From positions 1 to 26,089 of the IMG/VR virus record IMGVR_UViG_3300048006_000180: a DNA stretch of 26,089 nt, one strand, 5' to 3'. The notes beneath the pieces were generated by a model, which saw only the letters and a program-made list of their open reading frames with translations, was not told the DNA's origin and ran no database searches. The translations under genes and the position numbers were made by a program. The DNA comes from a virus. This document shows, piece after piece, positions 22,046 through 26,089 of the stretch (positions within the stretch are counted from its first letter, which is position 1; each line of letters starts with the position of its first letter).

Positions 22046-22050
22046 CTATG
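22035..22050 (+). repeat. Shared gene-start leader, copy 1
   Basis: AAAACAATAACTATG leads into the start codon at 22048. The identical 15 bases precede the starts at 22241 and 22447. Copies 1 and 2 also agree for a further 7 bases upstream (from 22029 and 22222). Confidence 0.8.
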
Positions 22051-22230
22051 GATGAGATAAACGAACAATTCGAAAACGACATTACTGATATAGCTATCAG
22101 TATAGTAGATGAATTAGTAGAGCAAGGTCTTATAAAAGACTGCACCGATACTGATGACTCAACTGAATTTGATTTTCAAGATGCAATCAAAGATGCCCTG
22201 TTTAGATACGAGGCTATGTTTAAATCATAA
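22048..22230 (+). CDS. Acidic 60-aa protein
   Basis: This small acidic helical protein begins MDEINEQFENDITDIAISIV and ends FRYEAMFKS. It has an Asp/Glu-rich body (KDCTDTDDSTEFDFQDAIKD) and no metal site or membrane segment. Translation starts from the shared AAAACAATAACTATG leader. Acidic small phage proteins sometimes mimic DNA, but that is speculation here. Confidence 0.65.
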   Translation: MDEINEQFENDITDIAISIVDELVEQGLIKDCTDTDDSTEFDFQDAIKDALFRYEAMFKS

Positions 22231-22240
22231 AACAATAACT

Positions 22241-22444
22241 ATGAATAATTTAATTAAAGAGCAAATCAAAAGACAGAGCAAGATATGTAGTGATACATAT
22301 TACTCTATTACTACTTGTGGAATGTGTCCATCGATTAATATCGTAGACATTAGAGATGAAGACCATCAGTGTCATGCCTGCGGATTCGAGGGGGACTTGA
22401 GTGATTTCCCAGATTTATTTTACCCAGAAATGGAAAAACAATAA
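22241..22444 (+). CDS. Small zinc-ribbon protein
   Basis: I choose ATG at 22241 because it carries the repeated leader; an in-frame ATG at 22154 would lie within the upstream gene. The 67-residue product begins MNNLIKEQIKRQSKICSDTY and holds two CxxC pairs, CGMC (about 26-29) and CHAC (about 44-47), spaced as in a zinc ribbon (DHQCHACGFEGD). Such ribbons bind nucleic acid or protein partners. It is the second gene in the set with shared leaders. Confidence 0.75.
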   Translation: MNNLIKEQIKRQSKICSDTYYSITTCGMCPSINIVDIRDEDHQCHACGFEGDLSDFPDLFYPEMEKQ

Positions 22445-22446
22445 CT

Positions 22447-22611
22447 ATGAAATACTTTACAACATTCTTCGTTGTCTGGAACAACGGACTAAGAGAAGAG
22501 ATTGGGACAGGTCTATACAGCCACCCAAAGAGAACACAATGGTTTAAGCATTGTGAATTATTATTTAACCAAGATAAATTGTTGACTTATGGATACGAAA
22601 GAAGTTACTGA
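22447..22611 (+). CDS. Unknown 54-aa protein
   Basis: ATG at 22447 follows the third copy of the AAAACAATAACTATG leader and gives MKYFTTFFVVWNNGLREEIG, ending LLTYGYERSY. It is aromatic and basic and probably a small beta-alpha unit. The next gene may start at 22613, one base past this stop, or at 22589 within it. No function is apparent. Confidence 0.62.
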   Translation: MKYFTTFFVVWNNGLREEIGTGLYSHPKRTQWFKHCELLFNQDKLLTYGYERSY

Positions 22612-22612
22612 G

Positions 22613-22882
22613 ATGAATGCTAATGACATTCACAGATTTGTAATGTTTGGGTTCAACTACCCACCTAACTTTATAGAAGAAGCTTGGGGTGATGAGCCGA
22701 TGATGAAAGACCACCTACAAAAGAAGTTCGTTGACTACTACAATATCTACGGAAGTAGTGCTGTGATGAATCAGTTTTGGGTGAACCTTGACGGAAAGAA
22801 CAGAGAGATACTAATCAATTATATTAACCTTAACTACAAGCAACGTGGAACAATTGGTTTCACACTTAAACAATCACTTTAA
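22613..22882 (+). CDS. Unknown 89-aa phage protein
   Basis: I place the start at 22613 (MNANDIHRFVMFGFNYPPNF), one base after the previous stop; an in-frame ATG at 22589 would add eight residues and overlap. The protein has a helical N-half (FIEEAWGDEPMMKDHLQKKF) and ends FTLKQSL. The pattern FVMFGFNYPPNFIEE-W recurs, to my recollection, in Bacteroidota phages without assigned function. It is part of the small-gene run after the cysteine-cluster protein. Confidence 0.65.
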   Translation: MNANDIHRFVMFGFNYPPNFIEEAWGDEPMMKDHLQKKFVDYYNIYGSSAVMNQFWVNLDGKNREILINYINLNYKQRGTIGFTLKQSL

Positions 22883-22905
22883 CTAAACACACTTAACTAA
22901 TCATT

Positions 22906-23124
22906 ATGAAAAATCAAAACGTAATTGCTAAAGCACTCAAACTTTACTTCGGTGACAAGATGAATCGCAACAATGTGCACAATGCCGAATCAGCCAAGTC
23001 ATTTGTACACAAGTGGCTTAATGAGGTAGAGAAAGGTGACAACAGACTAGCAGTCAAGTTCTTAGCCTCTGAAGTACGCAAGACAATTGACAATGAATGC
23101 GACTACAATGAGCTCTGGAAATAG
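22906..23124 (+). CDS. Unknown 72-aa basic protein
   Basis: The product begins MKNQNVIAKALKLYFGDKMN and is helical and moderately basic, with a KSFVHKWLNEVEKGDNRLAV helix in the middle and DYNELWK at the end. It has no cysteine cluster or membrane segment. It ends the operon: a promoter (23139-23169) and a hairpin lie directly behind. Possible nucleic-acid binding is suggested only by charge. Confidence 0.65.
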   Translation: MKNQNVIAKALKLYFGDKMNRNNVHNAESAKSFVHKWLNEVEKGDNRLAVKFLASEVRKTIDNECDYNELWK

Positions 23125-23125
23125 A

Positions 23126-23135
23126 GTATATATAC
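23126..23135. promoter_or_regulatory. Palindrome GTATATATAC upstream of promoter P2
   Basis: A perfect 10-bp palindrome ends 3 bases before the TTGAC of P2. Promoter P1 also has an inverted repeat directly upstream of its TTGAC, though of different sequence. A role as operator or activator site is inference. Confidence 0.35.
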
Positions 23136-23138
23136 CTA

Positions 23139-23169
23139 TTGACTTTGAATTTCCCGACTACTAACTTCG
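23139..23169 (+). promoter_or_regulatory. Rightward promoter P2, TTGAC-N18-TAACTTCG
   Basis: TTGAC (23139-23143), 18 bases, then TAACTTCG (23162-23169) repeats exactly the elements and spacing of P1 at 16174. It would serve the genes from 23249 onward. Confidence 0.62.
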
Positions 23170-23189
23170 GGTTGTTCTTCGAAGGATTT

Positions 23190-23217
23190 GTGAGGGGCGC
23201 CCCAAACGCCCCCTCAC
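23190..23217 (+). promoter_or_regulatory. GC-rich leader hairpin downstream of P2
   Basis: GTGAGGGGCG (23190-23199) pairs with CGCCCCCTCAC (23207-23217) with one bulged C, loop of seven bases. No T-run follows. It lies about 20 bases after the expected transcript start and 30 bases before the next ATG, where it could stabilise the mRNA or act as an attenuator. It could also end the upstream message. Confidence 0.6.
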
Positions 23218-23248
23218 TTGTCTATACTAATTACGCCAAAACTATATT

Positions 23249-23602
23249 ATGAATTTACTTAGAAAACTGATGTATCAGTATGGGTTTAGACAGCCTGTAA
23301 AGATTTACGAAAACAGAGGCGGTACTTTATACCGCTTCAAAGAAAACTTATTCAAGGACAATGAATGGGTAGAAGATGACAATAGTCTTAATTTGCTTTT
23401 TAATATAGAAGAAGGCGAACAATGTAAGGTAATGTTTACTGACTACGGAATGATAGGTTCAAAGATGATGTATCTATTCTGTGTCCATGATAATAGGTGT
23501 ACCTATTCATCCGAGTCTATCCTTGTAGACCTTGGAAGGGACTACAAGAATATACTAGGATACTACCCTAAGAAACTATTTTATACCAAGAACTATGAGT
23601 GA
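23249..23602 (+). CDS. Unknown 117-aa protein, first gene after P2
   Basis: The protein begins MNLLRKLMYQYGFRQPVKIY and is largely beta with aromatic residues (GGTLYRFKENLFKDNEW, KMMYLFCVHDNRCTYSS). It ends LFYTKNYE and overlaps the next gene by 8 bases, so the two are co-translated. It has two Cys but no metal motif. No family is recognised. Confidence 0.65.
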   Translation: MNLLRKLMYQYGFRQPVKIYENRGGTLYRFKENLFKDNEWVEDDNSLNLLFNIEEGEQCKVMFTDYGMIGSKMMYLFCVHDNRCTYSSESILVDLGRDYKNILGYYPKKLFYTKNYE

Positions 23603-23936
23603 ACTAGAGAGATGGATGAAATTACTGCTTGATAAAGGTGTATCTGCTAAGGGTATGCGAGAGTTCAAGAATACGTATCAAGACTTAATATTCTCTACGT
23701 CTATAAATGAAGATGTAGATAGAATGAGAATGCTTGAGATAATAGACTATATGGGTGAAGATGATTCCGAGTCAGAGATAATGAGGCGGTATCTTTATTA
23801 TATATACGGAAAGTTTATATCAGCTGATGCCTATGCTGGATGTATAGGCAAGTCTATGGCTGATGCAGATGATGATTGGAAGATGTTATTAGATTCTATA
23901 ATGGATGATGCTATAAACAAAATAACTGATTTATGA
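23595..23936 (+). CDS. Acidic helical 113-aa protein
   Basis: It begins MSELERWMKLLLDKGVSAKG and is all-helical, with an acidic centre (MGEDDSESEIMRRYLYYIYG) and end (DADDDWKMLLDSIMDDAINK). The start overlaps the previous gene by 8 bases and the stop overlaps the next by 4 (ATGA), so it belongs to a coupled set. It may be an interaction protein; no function is recognised. Confidence 0.65.
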   Translation: MSELERWMKLLLDKGVSAKGMREFKNTYQDLIFSTSINEDVDRMRMLEIIDYMGEDDSESEIMRRYLYYIYGKFISADAYAGCIGKSMADADDDWKMLLDSIMDDAINKITDL

Positions 23937-24127
23937 AGATAGGTAGAGTGAGAAAACACAAGGTGTACGTAGACACGTACTTAAATATTTTAAGATTTGA
24001 AATTGTAAACGCTAGTATTCAAGCATCCCGAAGCGGTGGTGTTGATAGCTTTTGTGCTGACAAGATAAACAGCAAGGCGAATCTCATAAGAAAATATGAG
24101 CGCAGAAAAAAGATTTTAAGTTATTAA
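23933..24127 (+). CDS. Basic 64-aa protein
   Basis: Its ATG forms an ATGA overlap with the stop of the acidic gene. It begins MKIGRVRKHKVYVDTYLNIL and is strongly basic, ending YERRKKILSY. The helix-rich layout (FEIVNASIQASRSGGVDSFC) suggests a DNA- or RNA-binding role, unproven. Encoded directly after an acidic partner, the two might form a complex. Confidence 0.62.
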   Translation: MKIGRVRKHKVYVDTYLNILRFEIVNASIQASRSGGVDSFCADKINSKANLIRKYERRKKILSY

Positions 24128-24128
24128 G

Positions 24129-24296
24129 TTGAGCTATAAGAAAATCTCTGATGTCTTAGGGATTGAAGGTTTACCTGCCGTTTACGGTTTACACAAAAGC
24201 TCAAGCCTCACGCAGGGGTTATCATAATATGTGAAGGTATTCAAAGACATTGACGCGGTGTTTTTATCTAGGTACATACTTGGATATTAACACCGC
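24129..24296 (+). other. Short gene remnant or untranslated spacer with a hairpin
   Basis: No convincing gene lies here. A TTG at 24129 opens 32 codons (LSYKKISDVLGIEGLPAVYG and so on) to TAA at 24227. A separate frame from GTG 24231 gives 19 codons (VKVFKDIDAVFLSRYILGY). Their protein-like look and order suggest a decayed or frame-shifted gene. GCGGTGTT (24255-24262) and AACACCGC (24289-24296) form an 8-bp perfect stem with a 26-base loop. Confidence 0.3.
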
Positions 24297-24329
24297 TTCT
24301 CTTATATTCGTTGATAAATCAAATTCATC

Positions 24330-24536
24330 ATGGCATATCACAACAGCAAAGCAGACAAGAAAATTATAGACTGTGTGCTAGAGCAAAACGCTAGACTCTT
24401 TCAAAACCTTGGCACTGATTGTTCTAAATCAGATTATGAAAAAGCAAAGATTGCTGAGCGACAGAAGCTTCGTAGAATAATGGATTTAGACCCAGAAAAG
24501 ATAGGCAGGCTTATCAAGGATTCACTAGATGACTAG
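24330..24536 (+). CDS. Unknown 68-aa helical protein
   Basis: This charged helical protein begins MAYHNSKADKKIIDCVLEQN and ends GRLIKDSLDD. No motif is clear, though AERQKLRRIMDLDPEKIGRL might be the second half of a small DNA-binding helix pair. Its stop overlaps the next ATG (24529) by 8 bases, in the same operon as the DnaA-like protein. A replication-linked role is conceivable only from neighbourhood. Confidence 0.65.
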   Translation: MAYHNSKADKKIIDCVLEQNARLFQNLGTDCSKSDYEKAKIAERQKLRRIMDLDPEKIGRLIKDSLDD

Positions 24537-24678
24537 TGTTGATAATACCGCTTTAAGACTTCTAGGCAAACACGGATTAAATAACGCTCTGATAGAAGCA
24601 GAGCAATGCTATTATTGTGCTCCCTCTAATAAGAAAGAATATTGGGGTCTCGTAGTAGACTATCTAAAAGCAATTTAA
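24529..24678 (+). CDS. 49-aa protein before the DnaA-like gene
   Basis: ATG at 24529 starts 8 bases inside the preceding gene and the stop at 24678 abuts the ATG of the DnaA-like gene with no gap, which supports a real, coupled gene. The product begins MTSVDNTALRLLGKHGLNNA and has a short QCYYCAP segment with two Cys. It is probably helical with no identified fold. Confidence 0.62.
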   Translation: MTSVDNTALRLLGKHGLNNALIEAEQCYYCAPSNKKEYWGLVVDYLKAI

Positions 24679-25236
24679 ATGAATATAATTTCTGAATCCA
24701 CAATCAACGCTTTAGACCAAGAGCTTTTAGTCAAAGAATTTTGGGAATCTATGGCTGATTTGTACACGCTAGAAAACAATAGGCAGCGAAGAAACATAGT
24801 CTACAAACATTCTTTCTTTGTTTCCTGTAGAGAGCTTACAACGCTTTCACTATCATCAATCGGTGGTGTTCTTGGCAAAGACCATGCTACTGTATTACAC
24901 GCTATTAAAAATCATTCTCAGAATTATATACATGATAAATCATACAGAGAGGTTTATGACCAGATGTATGACTCACTGCATTCCAGAATGGAAGACTTCA
25001 CAGAGGGAGTCAATACCTTAATACAGAGAAGAATTAATAAGATGGATATTGATTCCTTTTCTACTTCTATGATTACTATGTATAAATCTAGATTAGAAAA
25101 ACAGAAGTATAATTATGAGTTGCAGATTGAAGCTTTAAAGAGGGAAAACAAAATATTCAAGAAACAACTAAAGGCTAGTAGAAATCGTGAGCAAACACTA
25201 AATACAGAATGTTTAAGATTAAAGAATCTAATATGA
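24679..25236 (+). CDS. Stand-alone DnaA domain IV (origin-binding) protein
   Basis: The 185-residue protein lacks the AAA+ ATPase of full DnaA but carries its DNA-binding domain at about residues 35-85. LSLSSIGGVLGKDHATVLHA (56-75) matches the DnaA signature of bacterial initiators, G-x-D-H-x-T-V-x-x-A, with H69 and T71 as the usual DNA contacts. The C-terminal half is a Lys/Glu-rich coiled coil (KYNYELQIEALKRENKIFKK). It may bind DnaA boxes or a phage origin and recruit or block host DnaA. Candidate repeat sites lie just downstream (25401-25453, 25661-25696). It stands in a coupled operon of small genes. Confidence 0.85.
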   Translation: MNIISESTINALDQELLVKEFWESMADLYTLENNRQRRNIVYKHSFFVSCRELTTLSLSSIGGVLGKDHATVLHAIKNHSQNYIHDKSYREVYDQMYDSLHSRMEDFTEGVNTLIQRRINKMDIDSFSTSMITMYKSRLEKQKYNYELQIEALKRENKIFKKQLKASRNREQTLNTECLRLKNLI

Positions 25237-25373
25237 GTAAGATGAATCAATTCCTACGCATTGCAAATGCTAGACTAAAGAAGGTGTATCCTAATAAGAT
25301 GCAGAGAAAGGCTTGGGCTGCTAATATGTGGCGCAGGTATGTAGAACGCCAGAACATAGAAAAGGATTTATAA
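25233..25373 (+). CDS. Basic 46-aa protein
   Basis: The ATG forms an ATGA overlap with the DnaA-like gene stop. The product, beginning MSKMNQFLRIANARLKKVYP, is strongly basic and aromatic (MWRRYVERQ), suited to nucleic-acid binding. No function is known. It is the last gene before a repeat-rich gap. Confidence 0.62.
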   Translation: MSKMNQFLRIANARLKKVYPNKMQRKAWAANMWRRYVERQNIEKDL

Positions 25374-25400
25374 TCCTCACAACGATGAACCTTAAATTGT

Positions 25401-25453
25401 CACAAAGTAAGGGTAAAAATTGTACAATATGGTACACAAAATAAGGGTAAAAT
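25401..25453 (+). repeat. 19-bp direct repeats upstream of the 62-aa gene
   Basis: CACAAAGTAAGGGTAAAAA (25401-25419) and CACAAAATAAGGGTAAAAT (25435-25453) agree at 17 of 19 bases, 34 bases apart. TTGTACAA lies between them. They end at the start codon of the 62-aa gene, so they could be operator sites or iterons of an origin. Confidence 0.6.
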
Positions 25454-25640
25454 GAACAGAGAGATACTACTGGAGATGTACGAGAAACTTTGGAACGCTG
25501 ACAAGGATAAGTGGGCTTGGAATGCTATAGTTAAAGATTCTCTGGAGAAATTAGAAGCCAACAAAAGGTGTAAGCATATCAAAATAGAGGGTGAGAGTTG
25601 CAGACTAAACAACAACTGCACCTATCCAAATTGTAAATAG
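25452..25640 (+). CDS. Small Cys-rich 62-aa protein
   Basis: It begins MNREILLEMYEKLWNADKDK with an amphipathic helix and ends in a Cys-containing tail, RCKHIKIEGESCRLNNNCTY then PNCK. The spacing C-x11-C-x5-C-x4-C could bind zinc. Its start codon lies at the end of the repeat pair at 25401-25453, suggesting control by a repeat-binding factor. Confidence 0.65.
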   Translation: MNREILLEMYEKLWNADKDKWAWNAIVKDSLEKLEANKRCKHIKIEGESCRLNNNCTYPNCK

Positions 25641-25660
25641 AAAACTTACACCGAAGTGTA

Positions 25661-25696
25661 CAAAGTGTAAAATGAAAAGCACTCAAAGTGTAAAAT
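25661..25696 (+). repeat. Direct repeats CAAAGTGTAAAAT
   Basis: CAAAGTGTAAAAT occurs at 25661-25673 and 25684-25696, 23 bases apart, with a related GAAGTGTAC at 25653. They resemble the CAAAGTAAGGGTAAAA units at 25401. All are close to the DnaA-like gene and in a sparse coding stretch, so they are candidates for origin or operator repeats. Confidence 0.55.
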
Positions 25697-25771
25697 ATCT
25701 CAAATCGCAATACGCAATAAATCAAATGAGATGATGGGAAGTCCCACCATAAAAGGATGTTAAGGCATATA

Positions 25772-25876
25772 ATGATGGGAAAAGAAATCAAATCATACGC
25801 AACAACATATAAAACTAACTTTTGCCAGTATAACAGATTATTGGCATTATTAACCTTTAAAACAAACGAGAAATGA
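25772..25876 (+). CDS. 34-aa mini-protein
   Basis: ATG at 25772 opens MMGKEIKSYATTYKTNFCQY and continues to TGA at 25876, overlapping the next gene's ATG as ATGA. That overlap is the main reason to accept so short a gene. Basic and polar, no known fold. Confidence 0.45.
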   Translation: MMGKEIKSYATTYKTNFCQYNRLLALLTFKTNEK

Positions 25877-26001
25877 ACTACATAAAAATAGCAAAATGGT
25901 TTTATCAGCAAGGGCGTGATGACCAAGTATACGATAAGAGCAGAACTTTTGAAGAGGCTTTGAATCATTACATAGAAACCCAAAACGCCAAAGAGAAATG
26001 A
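25873..26001 (+). CDS. 42-aa unknown protein
   Basis: It reads MNYIKIAKWFYQQGRDDQVY and then an acidic-basic helix ending QNAKEK. Its ATG overlaps the stop of the 34-aa gene and its stop overlaps the next ATG, both as ATGA, so it is the centre of a translationally coupled string. Small proteins starting in this way occur in other Bacteroidota phages; the function is unknown. Confidence 0.6.
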   Translation: MNYIKIAKWFYQQGRDDQVYDKSRTFEEALNHYIETQNAKEK

Positions 26002-26089
26002 AAACACCAATGCAAGAGTTGATTGATATAATCAAGCAACGTATCAATGATGATGATAGTATACCTTATATGTACAACGAAAGAATACT
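25998..26089 (+). CDS. Unknown protein, cut at the right edge
   Basis: ATG at 25998 forms an ATGA overlap with the preceding gene. The visible 30 residues start MKTPMQELIDIIKQRINDDD and continue with helical character to the window end. The C-terminus is missing. Its N-terminal style is typical of the very short early genes of Bacteroidota phages. Confidence 0.6.
   Translation, partial: MKTPMQELIDIIKQRINDDDSIPYMYNERI

Noticed and set aside
1-26089. CRISPR array, integrase or insertion sequence
   Set aside because: No regularly spaced repeats of CRISPR type, no tyrosine or serine recombinase and no transposase were seen on either strand.

Overview
This 26-kb window reads as part of the genome of a tailed double-stranded DNA phage of a Bacteroidota host, probably a marine flavobacterium. 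The phage assignment rests on a large terminase subunit, a portal protein, repeat-rich tail fibres, an M15-type endolysin with a candidate holin and spanin, and a long run of very small, tightly overlapping unknown genes. The host assignment is inference. It rests on promoter-like sequences of the Bacteroidota type (TTG, about 20 bases, TAnnTTTG), A-rich leaders in place of strong Shine-Dalgarno sites, and AT-rich composition. The terminase and portal resemble in layout those of Bacteroidota podoviruses (Cellulophaga phages, crAss-like phages), but only a search could place the phage. No major capsid protein is recognisable, so the virion module probably continues beyond the left edge.

Layout. 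Positions 1-16092 are late genes, almost all on the minus strand and read right to left: holin candidate, one-piece spanin, small membrane protein, M15 endolysin, two very basic proteins and a GTGA-coupled mini-gene, a fibre-like protein, two small genes, a protein with two GroES-like halves, a small helical gene, terminase (TerL), portal, an 88-aa protein, four baseplate/fibre proteins, and a tail fibre running off the left edge. Two genes inside this block point the other way: a winged-helix regulator (13757-14191) and a 41-aa lipoprotein (11369-11494) that has a near-ideal promoter of its own and probably a leaderless mRNA.

Positions 16093-16839 form a non-coding control region with divergent promoters, perfect inverted repeats, a triple GCTAGTC half-site cluster and a terminator. 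From 16840 to the right edge all genes lie on the plus strand and are probably early. They include a DUF932-like protein, a nonapeptide-repeat protein, a cysteine-cluster protein, a zinc-ribbon protein, a stand-alone DnaA domain IV protein and many unknown small ORFs. Two plus-strand promoters share one design, TTGAC-N18-TAACTTCG (16174 and 23139), and divide this region into at least two transcription units. Several internal terminators end in GGGGCTTTTT.

The strongest whole-window signal is compositional. In a complete manual read I found no GATC and no CCGG, although dozens of each are expected. This points to strong past selection by restriction enzymes with those targets.
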